A stretch of 43,607 bases of DNA, from the NCBI GenBank assembly GCA_903928115.1, contig CAIYPP010000077.1:1-43607 (forward strand), read 5' to 3'. The translations under genes and the position numbers were made by a program. Under the pieces are notes generated by a model that saw nothing but the letters and a program-made list of their open reading frames with translations, was not told the DNA's origin and did no database searches. The first letter of the stretch is position 1, and the number at the start of each line of letters is the position of its first letter. Source of the DNA: an uncultured Planctomycetota bacterium. Lineage in GTDB: Bacteria > Planctomycetota > UBA1135 > GCA-002686595. This document shows positions 23,733 through 31,709 of the stretch, in pieces.

Positions 23733-24532
23733 GTGGGGATTCGTACTTCGAGCGCGAGACGGCGCTCTTTGCGTACCTGCGCGAGCTGGGCGACGTGGCG
23801 GTGGCTTACTCGGGCGGCGTCGATTCGAGTGTGCTCCTGTGCGCGGCGCGAGAAGCGCTCGGATCGCGGGCTGTGGCCCTGATCGCGGATTCTCCTTCGC
23901 TTGCACGCTCCGAGCTCGACAGCGCCTTGAGTTTTGCACGCGCGCTCGGCTGCGAGCCCGTGGTCGTCGCGACGGACGAGCTCGACGATCCGCGCTACCG
24001 CGCAAATGCTGGGGACCGATGCTATTTCTGCAAGGCGACGTTGTTCCGCGCCATGACGGCGTGGGCGCGCGACAGCGGCGTGCGCAACCTCGCGTTCGGA
24101 GAGATCACCGATGACCTCGTCGATGATCGGCCGGGGGCGCGCGCCGCACGGGAGTTTCGTGTGCACGCTCCGCTTTCCAAGGCGGGCTTCGGCAAAGAAG
24201 AGGTGCGGCGTTTTGCGCGGGAGCGCAGGCTGGAGGTCGCCGAGAAGCCGTCGAGCGCGTGCTTGGCTTCGCGCTTGCCCGTAGGCACTCCGGTGACGCG
24301 CGAGAGGCTCGCGCGCGTGGAGCGGGCCGAGGAGCTCGTCCGCGCGCTGGGGTTCGCGCAAGTGCGCGTGCGCGACCGCGGCGAGACCGCGGGCTTCGAG
24401 ACGTCCGCAAGCGAGTTTTCGCGAGCGCAGTCGCTGCGCGCCGAGTTGGCGCAGGCGCTGACTCCGCTGGGTTTCCAGCGCGTGGAACTTGCGATCTACC
24501 GCACGGCCGCCGAGCGGCTCGCTGCGCCCTGA
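23729..24532 (+). CDS. larE: LarE-type ATP-dependent sulfur transferase
   Basis: A 267-residue PP-loop protein. In the Lar system LarE adenylates and sulfurates the nicotinic-acid dinucleotide made by LarB to build the nickel-pincer cofactor. Seen: PP-loop AYSGGVDSS (residues 26-34), RCYFCKATLF with C98 and C101, and SSACLASRLPVGTPVT with C178 at the position of the sacrificial Cys (176 in the Lactobacillus enzyme). The C-terminal LGFAQVRVRDRGETA also fits. It starts at GTG 23729, overlapping the previous stop (GTGA). larB and larC are not in the window, so the true acceptor may differ. It ends 19 bases from the convergent toroid gene. Confidence 0.88.
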   Translation: MSGDSYFERETALFAYLRELGDVAVAYSGGVDSSVLLCAAREALGSRAVALIADSPSLARSELDSALSFARALGCEPVVVATDELDDPRYRANAGDRCYFCKATLFRAMTAWARDSGVRNLAFGEITDDLVDDRPGARAAREFRVHAPLSKAGFGKEEVRRFARERRLEVAEKPSSACLASRLPVGTPVTRERLARVERAEELVRALGFAQVRVRDRGETAGFETSASEFSRAQSLRAELAQALTPLGFQRVELAIYRTAAERLAAP

Positions 24533-24551
24533 ACGTTGTTGCCTCGGTCGC

Positions 24552-25694
24552 TCAGCGCTCGAACAACGGCAGCAACCCGTCGTTGATCGAGAGGAAGAGG
24601 CAGTTCATGGCGGTCGCGAGGCAACTGCCGAATTGCTCGTCATGCCACGAGCCGTCGGCGCGCTGTTCCTTCAGCACCACCGCGCGCTCGAGTTCGAACC
24701 AGCGCTCGAAGAGTCGTCGGTCGGGCTGCGTCCAAAGCGCGAGCGCGACGTACATCCGCTCGTAGTGGGGGAAGCCCGAGTCGGCGCGCTCGCCGCCGCG
24801 CTCGCGCTCCATGATCTCGGCCCACATCTCGCGGATCGCCCGCTCGATTTCGGGCCCTTCGTAGCGCCCCGCGTTCTGCAGTGTCGCGAGCCCCGCGGCA
24901 GTCAGTGCGAGCGAGGATTTGGAGGTCGGATCGAGGGCGTAGCGGAACGAGCCGTTCTCCGACTGACAGCGGCGAATGTAGTCCACCGCTCGCGACACGA
25001 CCTTCGCGTCGACTTGCACGCCGCAGTTGCGCGCGGCGCGCAGGGCCTGCAGCTGGACCACCGTCACGGAGTTCTCGTGCTCCAACCCCGCGGTGGGGAA
25101 GTAGAACCAGCCGCCTTCGGAGGTCTGCGAGCGCTCGATGACGGCGACGGACTCCGGTAGGAGCGCCGCGATGCGCTTGCCGCGCTCGCCGGCCGGAGAG
25201 AGCGTGAACGCGTTGCAGAGCGCGAGCAGCGCATAGCCGTGCGCGTGCATGCCCCACTTGTCGTCGACGGAAACGGCGATGTAGCCGCGAGCGGTTCCCG
25301 CATTCCCGTCGGCACGCGCGAGCAGATAGTCGACGGCGAGCGCGACCTCGCGTCCGTAGCGCCCGCGGCCGGGCGTCGAGCCTTCCGACATGAATGCGAG
25401 GGCGCCGAGCGCCGCGAGAGCCACGGGCGCATGTTGCGCCCCGCCCGCGCGGGGGAAAGCGCCGTCTTGGTGCGCGGCCTGCTGGCGCGCGAGGTAGTCG
25501 AGGCCGCGCAGGAATGCGCGGCGCGTCTCGTCAGGCTCCTTCGCGACCGGCGACGGCGCTTGGGCAGGGCTGGAGGGAGTCTGGCGAACGACGGGCGGTG
25601 GCGAGGCGAGATCTGCGAGAGCGTGCACGCGCTCGCGCGCGGCGCAGGGCAGCGCGAACGTCACGCTTGCGATCAGCGCCCAGAACCGCGCCAT
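24552..25694 (-). CDS. Secreted alpha/alpha-toroid (prenyltransferase-like) protein, last gene of the MoxR operon
   Basis: A 380-residue protein with a signal peptide (MARFWALIASVTFALPCAAR) and a Pro-rich linker to about residue 55. A helical toroid follows, with repeats such as RAFLRGLDYLARQQ, GRGRYGREVALAVDYLLARA, SEGGWFYFPTAG, ENGSFRYALDP and ADGSWHDEQFG. It shares block order and the ending DGLLPLFER with the toroid protein at 31710-32861 (ending RYLPIFQR), so the two are paralogs within one operon. No DxDD cyclase motif is seen. It begins 4 bases after the Gln-rich gene ends. Likely periplasmic; function is unknown. Confidence 0.8.
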   Translation of the reverse strand: MARFWALIASVTFALPCAARERVHALADLASPPPVVRQTPSSPAQAPSPVAKEPDETRRAFLRGLDYLARQQAAHQDGAFPRAGGAQHAPVALAALGALAFMSEGSTPGRGRYGREVALAVDYLLARADGNAGTARGYIAVSVDDKWGMHAHGYALLALCNAFTLSPAGERGKRIAALLPESVAVIERSQTSEGGWFYFPTAGLEHENSVTVVQLQALRAARNCGVQVDAKVVSRAVDYIRRCQSENGSFRYALDPTSKSSLALTAAGLATLQNAGRYEGPEIERAIREMWAEIMERERGGERADSGFPHYERMYVALALWTQPDRRLFERWFELERAVVLKEQRADGSWHDEQFGSCLATAMNCLFLSINDGLLPLFER

Positions 25695-25698
25695 CGGC

Positions 25699-26469
25699 TC
25701 AGCGTCGCTCCTGATTCAGGCGTCGGTAGTACGCATCGATCCAGTCGCGATACTGCGGCGGGAGGTCGCTTCCGCCCTCGGTGCGGAAGAGGTCGCGGAC
25801 CGTGGGCGGGAGATCGCCCCACTGCTCGTTGGAACGCGCGCCGTCGTTGCGCCCCTTTGCTGCCGAAGGCGGGGCGGTGCCTTGCGCGTTGCGAGCAGGA
25901 TCCTTCGACTCACGGTCGCTCTTGGGCTGCGCCTCACCCGGCTGGGGCTGCGGCTGGGGCTGGGGCTTGTCGCCACCCTGTCCTTGCTGCGGATTCTCCC
26001 GATTCGGTGCTTCCGGAGTGCGCTCCTGTTCTTGCGGGCGCTGCGAGCCCTGCTGCGGCTCGTTGCCTTGCTGCCCGGAGGGCTGCGATTGCTGCTGTCC
26101 CTGCCCTTGGCCGCTGCCAGGCTTCGGTTGGCCCTTGCCGCCCATCTGCTTGGCGAGTTCGAGCAGCTCGTCGATGTCCTTCAGCACGGCTTCTCCGCCT
26201 TGCTTGGATTGCTGCAGGAGGTCGTTGATGCCGCTCTCGCGCTGAGACTCGAGCGGACGCTCGCCGGAGCCTGCGCGGTAGAGCAGTTGGTCGATCTCGC
26301 CGAGGCGACGCTCGACCTGCACGAAGAGCTCCTTCATGCGCTCGCGAGGATCGCTGCGCAGCTGCGGGGGCAAGAGCGGACTCTCTTCCTGAGCGAAGGT
26401 GCCGCGGGCGGCGCACAGCGCCACGGTGAGAGCGAGCAGGACATGCTTCATGGCGAGGACGTGCTTCAC
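25699..26469 (-). CDS. Exported Gln/Pro-rich protein of unknown function
   Basis: A 256-residue protein. The GTG at 26469 overlaps the previous stop by 4 bases and has AGGAG 8 bases upstream. The first 12 codons are a near-duplicate pair (MKHVLA-MKHVLL) forming the start of a signal peptide that ends near ARGTFAQEE. A short helical domain (about 35-105, MKELFVQVERRLGEIDQLLY, AVLKDIDELLELAKQMGG) is followed by about 110 residues rich in Gln, Pro and Gly, surely disordered. A compact C-terminal piece follows, with LPPTVRDLFRTEGG and LPPQYRDWIDAYYRRLN. The ending resembles small proteins that accompany DUF4175-like genes in planctomycetes. No enzymatic motif is visible. Confidence 0.75.
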   Translation of the reverse strand: MKHVLAMKHVLLALTVALCAARGTFAQEESPLLPPQLRSDPRERMKELFVQVERRLGEIDQLLYRAGSGERPLESQRESGINDLLQQSKQGGEAVLKDIDELLELAKQMGGKGQPKPGSGQGQGQQQSQPSGQQGNEPQQGSQRPQEQERTPEAPNRENPQQGQGGDKPQPQPQPQPGEAQPKSDRESKDPARNAQGTAPPSAAKGRNDGARSNEQWGDLPPTVRDLFRTEGGSDLPPQYRDWIDAYYRRLNQERR

Positions 26470-29363
26470 GGCTTCTTCTCCTGCGGTGCGGGGAGTCCGA
26501 GCTTGGCGCGGAACTGTTGGAACAGGCGCGTCGTGCGCTCATGGCGTTCGGCGAGACGTAAGACGTCTTCGAGCGCCTCGGGCTCGGCTTCGCCGCGCGC
26601 GAGCTCGGGGTAGACGGCGATCAACCTGTCGATGGACTGCAGCGTGTCGACCTCGAGCTGGCGCAGGAGCTTCAGCTCGGCCGCGTCGGGAACCAGCGGG
26701 TCTTTCTGCTGACCTTCCTGCTGCTCTTCCTGCTGCTGATTTTGCTGGTTTTTCTCTTCTTGCCGCCGTTGCTGCTCTTCCTTCAGCGCGTCGAGGGCCC
26801 ACTGCGTGGTCTCGATCGAGTCTTCGAGCAGGCTCTGGGTGCGTGCGCCGGTCTCATTGCCGCCTTCCTCGTCGAGGTCGCGCGCGACACGCTCGAGGTC
26901 TTGGCGAACTTCGCGCAGCACGTGCGCGAACACGAGCGAGCTCTCCTGCTCGATCGCCTTCGCGACCTCCTCGGTGCGCGTCGCGGCCTGTGCGACCTCG
27001 CCGGACACACGCCGCAGGCGCAGTCGGTCCGCGCGCGAGAGCTTCTCGCTACCCGCGCGTGCCGCGTCGATCTCTCGCACCTGCGCGAGCGCTCCGGTCT
27101 CGGCACGCAGCAGCGACTGCAACTCCTCGGCGATGCGGAAGAGGAGCTCTTCTTGGCGCAGGCGCTGGTACTGCTCTTCTTCCTCGCGCAGCTCGCGCTG
27201 GGCTTCGTCGAGCTCCCGCTCGACTTCCTCCTCCTGCTGCTCGGCTTCGTCGAGCTCGCCCTCGTCGAGCGACTCCTCTGCCGACTGCGCCTTCTGCCCC
27301 GCCTGCTCCATGCTCGGGTTGGGACGCGCGTTCTTGCGCTCCTTGTTGCGCTTGGCGAGCTCGAGCAGCTCGCGCCGAATCTCCTCTTGGCGGCGGGCCT
27401 GCTGGCGGGCCTGCTCGCGTTGCTCCTCGGTCTGCGGTCGAACGCCCTGCTGCGCGGCTTCCTGCGCCTTCTGGAGAGCCTCGAGCGCTCGTCGCTGCGA
27501 CTCGGCCGCGGACGCGCTGCGTCCCTGCTGCATCGCTTCGGCCGCACGCTGCATGGCCTCGCGTGCCTGCTGCATCTGCTGCTCGACCTCGGCACTCGAT
27601 TCGGGCGTCATCGAGCCTTGCTCCGCTTGGGCGCTCGCTTGCTGCGTCTCGCTCGCAAGTTGTTCCTGCTCGCGCGCCATGTCCGCTTGCTGCTGTTGTC
27701 CCTGCTGCTGCGAACCCTGCTGCTGCGAACCCTGCTGCTGCGAACCCTGCTGCTGCGAACCCTGCTGCTGTGCGGCTTGGGCTTGGCTGCGCGCTTCGCG
27801 CGCGCCCTGTAGGGCGTCACGCGCCTGCTGGAGCGCCTCTCGCGCGCCTTGCGCTTGTTCCGCTGCCTTCTGCGGTGCTTGCGAGCGCGAAGCACCTGCC
27901 GCTTCTCGCATGGCTTCCGCGGCACGCTGGAGCGCATCCCGCGCGTCGGCTTCGCCCTCCGGCTTGGGGCCGGGCAGAGATTCCAGCCCGCGCGCGAGTC
28001 GCTCCGCCTTCTCGGCGGCATCGTTCTGAGATGCCGCGAGGGCGGGGCCGAGCTTGCGCTGATCCTCCGCGGCGCGCTGCAGCTCCGCCGCCGCGTCCTC
28101 GGTGGCCTTGGCGGCCTCGCTCGCAGCGGACTTCGGATCCTGGGCGGTCTCGGCACGCGCCCCGGCCTCGAGTGCACGTTCCAGAGCTTCCTGCGCCGCA
28201 CGCTCACCCGGCGTCGGCGTTGCTCCCGCCTCACGCGCGGCATCGAGTGCCCTCCGCGCTGCTTCGCGCGCCGTCTGAGCAGCCTCGGACTGAGCCTTCG
28301 ACTCCGCCTCCAGCTGTCGCGCGCTCTCTTCCGCCTGCGCGAGAGCCTTCTCGCGAGCGGCGTCGTCCGCTCCTGCTTGGCGCAGCGCCTCTGCTGTCTT
28401 GCGCAGAGCTTCCGCCGACTTCGCGGCGCTCTCGTCGCCGCTCGCTCGCTGCTGCCGTTCCTCGCGTTGCGCAGATTGCTCCAGTTTCGCCGCAGCATCG
28501 CTGCGCGTCTTGTCCGAGTCCGCAGAGCGAGCCTCGCTCGCAGCCTTGCGGAGCTCTTCGGCGGTCTGCGCCAGTCGCGCGGCCCGTGCCGCCTCCCGTC
28601 GCGCCGCGTCGAGTTCCTTCGCCGCTGCGTCGAGTCGCCTCGCGTCCTCCGGCTTCCAAGACTGCAGGACTTCAGCGTCCGTCGTCTGCTGCTGCAGCAG
28701 CGCTTCGAGCTCGCGCTCGATCTGTTCGAGCGCCAGCGCGCCGCTCTGGCGGCCTGCGCGCTCATTCTGATCGAGCAGACGACGCTGCTCGGCCTCGATG
28801 CGTGTGAGCTCCGCTTCGAGCTTGCGCTGCGCGTCGTTCTTGCTTTGCTCGCGCAGTTTCTCTGTTTCCGCGCGCAGCTCCCGTTCCTTCTGCGACAACG
28901 CTCCGAGCTCGCGCCGAACCTGCTCGAGTTCTTGGAGCGAGCGCTCGAGGTTCTCGACGTTCTGACGATCGAGCAGCACGGAGAGCAGCCGCTCGAGGTT
29001 CGTGATGATTTGCTCTTGGCGCTGGATCGAGGTCGCAACCTGTCCGGCCTGAACGTCCTGCTTGGCGCGATCCATCAGCTCTTCGAGGGTGAGCTGTCCG
29101 GCTTCGCTGCTGCGCTCGTCGAGCATCTTGAGTCCGTCGCGCAGGAGCTCGAGCGCACGCGGACGCCCCTCGGCCTCGAGGCGGGGGATCAGCGCTTCCA
29201 TCGTGCGCTTGAGGCGCTGCAGCTGTCGACGAAGGAGCTCCTGCTCCTCGAGGATCGAGGTCGTGTCGCGCTCTTGCCGTGCGAGGGCGGCCGGAGCACT
29301 CAGCGACAGCGCCGCGGCCGCTCCGAGGCAGCTCAGGATCAAGTTGCGAAAGGTCAGCTTCAC
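26466..29363 (-). CDS. Very long exported coiled-coil protein
   Basis: A 965-residue protein. Start GTG 29363 overlaps the previous stop (GTGA) with GGGAGC upstream. The larger open frame to 29774 only re-reads the preceding gene. A signal peptide (LILSCLGAAAALSLSAPAAL) is followed by almost uninterrupted coiled coil rich in Ala, Glu, Gln and Arg (for example LQRLKRTMEALIPRLEAEG, EIRRELLELAKRNKERK). Near residue 540 are four exact Gly-Ser-Gln-Gln-Gln repeats. The C-terminal 120 residues (LKLLRQLEVDTLQSIDRLIA, LRLAERHERTTRLFQQFRAK) look like a separate small helical domain. No catalytic motif is visible. It is probably a periplasmic scaffold working with the DUF4175-like membrane protein. Confidence 0.75.
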   Translation of the reverse strand: MKLTFRNLILSCLGAAAALSLSAPAALARQERDTTSILEEQELLRRQLQRLKRTMEALIPRLEAEGRPRALELLRDGLKMLDERSSEAGQLTLEELMDRAKQDVQAGQVATSIQRQEQIITNLERLLSVLLDRQNVENLERSLQELEQVRRELGALSQKERELRAETEKLREQSKNDAQRKLEAELTRIEAEQRRLLDQNERAGRQSGALALEQIERELEALLQQQTTDAEVLQSWKPEDARRLDAAAKELDAARREAARAARLAQTAEELRKAASEARSADSDKTRSDAAAKLEQSAQREERQQRASGDESAAKSAEALRKTAEALRQAGADDAAREKALAQAEESARQLEAESKAQSEAAQTAREAARRALDAAREAGATPTPGERAAQEALERALEAGARAETAQDPKSAASEAAKATEDAAAELQRAAEDQRKLGPALAASQNDAAEKAERLARGLESLPGPKPEGEADARDALQRAAEAMREAAGASRSQAPQKAAEQAQGAREALQQARDALQGAREARSQAQAAQQQGSQQQGSQQQGSQQQGSQQQGQQQQADMAREQEQLASETQQASAQAEQGSMTPESSAEVEQQMQQAREAMQRAAEAMQQGRSASAAESQRRALEALQKAQEAAQQGVRPQTEEQREQARQQARRQEEIRRELLELAKRNKERKNARPNPSMEQAGQKAQSAEESLDEGELDEAEQQEEEVERELDEAQRELREEEEQYQRLRQEELLFRIAEELQSLLRAETGALAQVREIDAARAGSEKLSRADRLRLRRVSGEVAQAATRTEEVAKAIEQESSLVFAHVLREVRQDLERVARDLDEEGGNETGARTQSLLEDSIETTQWALDALKEEQQRRQEEKNQQNQQQEEQQEGQQKDPLVPDAAELKLLRQLEVDTLQSIDRLIAVYPELARGEAEPEALEDVLRLAERHERTTRLFQQFRAKLGLPAPQEKKP
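27701..27770 (-). repeat. 15-bp tandem repeat coding for Gly-Ser-Gln-Gln-Gln
   Basis: Four exact copies of a 15-bp unit (27701-27715, 27716-27730, 27731-27745, 27746-27760) and a partial fifth (27761-27770) lie in frame within the coiled-coil gene. The unit length is a multiple of three, so copy-number slippage would change the protein length without shifting frame. Confidence 0.95.
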
Positions 29364-31699
29364 TTTCGAGCTCCCGTCATCTCCGCGGTCTTGTCGCGGA
29401 TGGACTTCTGGCGGCCGAGGATGTCGCGCGTCAGCGTGAGGATGGACTGGAAGTTGTCCCACTCCGCGAGCTTGTCGAGCAATTGGGACACACGCTCTTG
29501 CGCCGAGCGTTCGCGCAGCGACGCGGTCTCGAGTTCCTCGCGGATCGCGGCGCCGTCGGTGCGCCGGGCGGCGCGGTCGAGTGCGGCCGCAGCCTCGGCG
29601 AGGTCCTCCGTGCTGATGAGCAGCGCGAGTTCGAAGAGTCCCCCGAGCTGACCTGAGAGGCCGCTCGACGAGAGACGCGACGTGCGCACGGTCTCTGCGA
29701 AGCGCTTCCAAGCCTCCAAGGGGAAGCCCTTCTGAGTGGACTTCGCGAGCTCGGCGTCGAGCGCATCGAGCCACGCGCCGGCCTTGTCGTCGACGCGGGC
29801 GTAGAGCACGCCTTCGAGGGCACCCGCAAACTCGCGCACGAGCGCGTCGCTGTCTCCCAGCACGCGGCGCTCCCCCGCGAGTGCCGCGGCGAGCTCCGCG
29901 TTGCTCACGCTCTGTCCCGACGAGGTTTCGAGAGCCTGCAGCACGTCGCGCGTGCGTTGTGCCTGGGTTCGCAGGAGCTCGTCGAGTGCGGCGACTTCGC
30001 CGCGGGCGCGCGCGAGGCGATCCTGCAGGCGTCGCAAGAACTCGTCCTCACCGATCACGCGCAAGCGCACCGGTGAGCTCGTTCCGATGCCCTTCGGATC
30101 GGGTGCGCCGTCGACCGGCGGACGCGTGTCGATGGCGCGGAACTCGAGTTCGAAGAGGTCACCGAGCGCGACGGCGGCTCCCGTCGCACCGAGCGACGCG
30201 ACCTCGACCCGAGTGCTTCCGAACAGCGCGACGCCGCGCGGTACTTCGTCTCCGCGCATCGGGAGCGGCGCGTCCTGCAAGACCAGCTCGTTCCAGTCGC
30301 CGTTGCGCTGCTCACCGCCCATGCTGCGTGCACGCCATGCGAGCGAGTGGATGCCGAGGTCATCGAGCGCGCGCGCGCTCAACCGCAGCGCACCGCTTTG
30401 GAGCGTCTCCACTTCCAGTCTCGCAGGCGAGACGAGTTCGACCTCGGGGCGCTCATCGCTGCGGACCTCGACGGAGAAGAGGCCCGGATCGGGGTCCGTG
30501 AGTCCGCTAGGAGCGCGAAGCTCGAAGCGGTAGCGCAGCGAGGACTCGGCGACGATCTCGAAGCCGAGTGCGACCCGCGGCTCGGTCTCGCCTTCCCGCA
30601 GTGGGAAGGTCGTGGGAGTGAGCTCGAGCACGACGTCGGAGGGCAGGACGCGCACGGATCCGACGGCGTCGGCCGGAGTCGGGATCACACGGATCGACAG
30701 CTTGGAGCCAGCGAGAACCTGCACGTCCCGGTCGAATTCCGTGCGCGGCGCGAGCCCCACGTACGCGGGCGGGGTCACTTCGACTGCGAGTGCGGCGATG
30801 TCGGGGGGATCGAGGACCTCGACTTTGAGGGCGGGCTTGCGATCTTCGTCGTCGCCGCCCGTCGCATACAGTTCGAGGTCCTCTTGGCACGAGCGCAGGA
30901 GCGTACGGAATTCTCCGTCGGTCGCACTCGTGAGCGCGGCATCTCCGCCGTCCTTGAAGTGGAGGATCACCTCTTCGGGCACCTCGCCGATCGTACGCAC
31001 TGCGATCGGAAGATCGACGCCGCGCGCGATCCGCACGACGAGCTCGTCTTCGCTGCGCATGTACTCGCCCGGACGCGCGGGATCGGCGACGAGCAGCTCG
31101 AGGCGGGTCCGCTGGGGCCAAGGCACGTCGCGTCCGACGAGCCGCTGGAAGAAGATCGAGCTCGTCTCGCCGCCGAGCAGTGCGCCGAGGGTGAGCGCGC
31201 CGAGCGCGAGCGCTCCAGCGAACGCGCGCAGAGCCTGCGGCCGCTCTTGGAGGACGCCGTCGAGCTCCAGGGTGCGCGCCTTCGCATCGGCGTCGCGCAG
31301 AATGCGTGCGACGGATTCGGACCGACGCGCAGCGCCTTCGGGGGCCTGCGCTTGAACCGCGGTGACGAGGAGCTCGTGCAGCTCGGGATGCGCGCGCTCG
31401 ACGAGCACGGCGAGACCGGCTGCATCCGGCACGCGCCGCAGGTGGCGCACGACCTCGCGCCAGACGAGGAACACCGGGAGCGCACCGAGGACCGCGAGGT
31501 GGAAGAGCCTCACCGCGAGCGGCACGTGCAGCGCCCAGTCCGCGAAGAACACGAACGCGAGCCACGCCACCAGCGGCACGAACACTCCACCCGCGCCGTG
31601 CAGCCAGATCTGCAGCACGAGCTTGCGGCGTAGGCGTCCGAGCAGGGCCGCGAGCTGCGGCGTGTCTCGGAGCGATCCGATGGGGATGGGGCGTGTCAC
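29360..31699 (-). CDS. DUF4175-like membrane protein
   Basis: A 779-residue protein that starts at GTG 31699, 10 bases after the toroid gene. Two membrane helices lie near residues 32-75 (VPLVAWLAFVFFADW, LAVLGALPVFLVW), and a third near 160-180 (FAGALALGALTLGALLG). A large outer part then has repeated beta domains (ALKVEVLDPPDIAALAVEVT, YVGLAPRTEFDRDVQVLAGS, LSARALDDLGIHSLAWRAR). A helical C-terminal region ends in DILGRQKSIRDKTAEM. This layout resembles DUF4175-type proteins encoded near MoxR/DUF58 genes; the name is given by resemblance, not alignment. It overlaps the following coiled-coil gene by 4 bases, and the two probably form one assembly across the membrane. Confidence 0.65.
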   Translation of the reverse strand: MTRPIPIGSLRDTPQLAALLGRLRRKLVLQIWLHGAGGVFVPLVAWLAFVFFADWALHVPLAVRLFHLAVLGALPVFLVWREVVRHLRRVPDAAGLAVLVERAHPELHELLVTAVQAQAPEGAARRSESVARILRDADAKARTLELDGVLQERPQALRAFAGALALGALTLGALLGGETSSIFFQRLVGRDVPWPQRTRLELLVADPARPGEYMRSEDELVVRIARGVDLPIAVRTIGEVPEEVILHFKDGGDAALTSATDGEFRTLLRSCQEDLELYATGGDDEDRKPALKVEVLDPPDIAALAVEVTPPAYVGLAPRTEFDRDVQVLAGSKLSIRVIPTPADAVGSVRVLPSDVVLELTPTTFPLREGETEPRVALGFEIVAESSLRYRFELRAPSGLTDPDPGLFSVEVRSDERPEVELVSPARLEVETLQSGALRLSARALDDLGIHSLAWRARSMGGEQRNGDWNELVLQDAPLPMRGDEVPRGVALFGSTRVEVASLGATGAAVALGDLFELEFRAIDTRPPVDGAPDPKGIGTSSPVRLRVIGEDEFLRRLQDRLARARGEVAALDELLRTQAQRTRDVLQALETSSGQSVSNAELAAALAGERRVLGDSDALVREFAGALEGVLYARVDDKAGAWLDALDAELAKSTQKGFPLEAWKRFAETVRTSRLSSSGLSGQLGGLFELALLISTEDLAEAAAALDRAARRTDGAAIREELETASLRERSAQERVSQLLDKLAEWDNFQSILTLTRDILGRQKSIRDKTAEMTGARK

Positions 31700-31709
31700 G
31701 CGTCGGTCT

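Noticed and set aside
27701..27770. Tandem repeats as a possible CRISPR array
   Set aside because: Units are 15 bp with no spacers and lie in frame inside a coding region, with no cas genes nearby.
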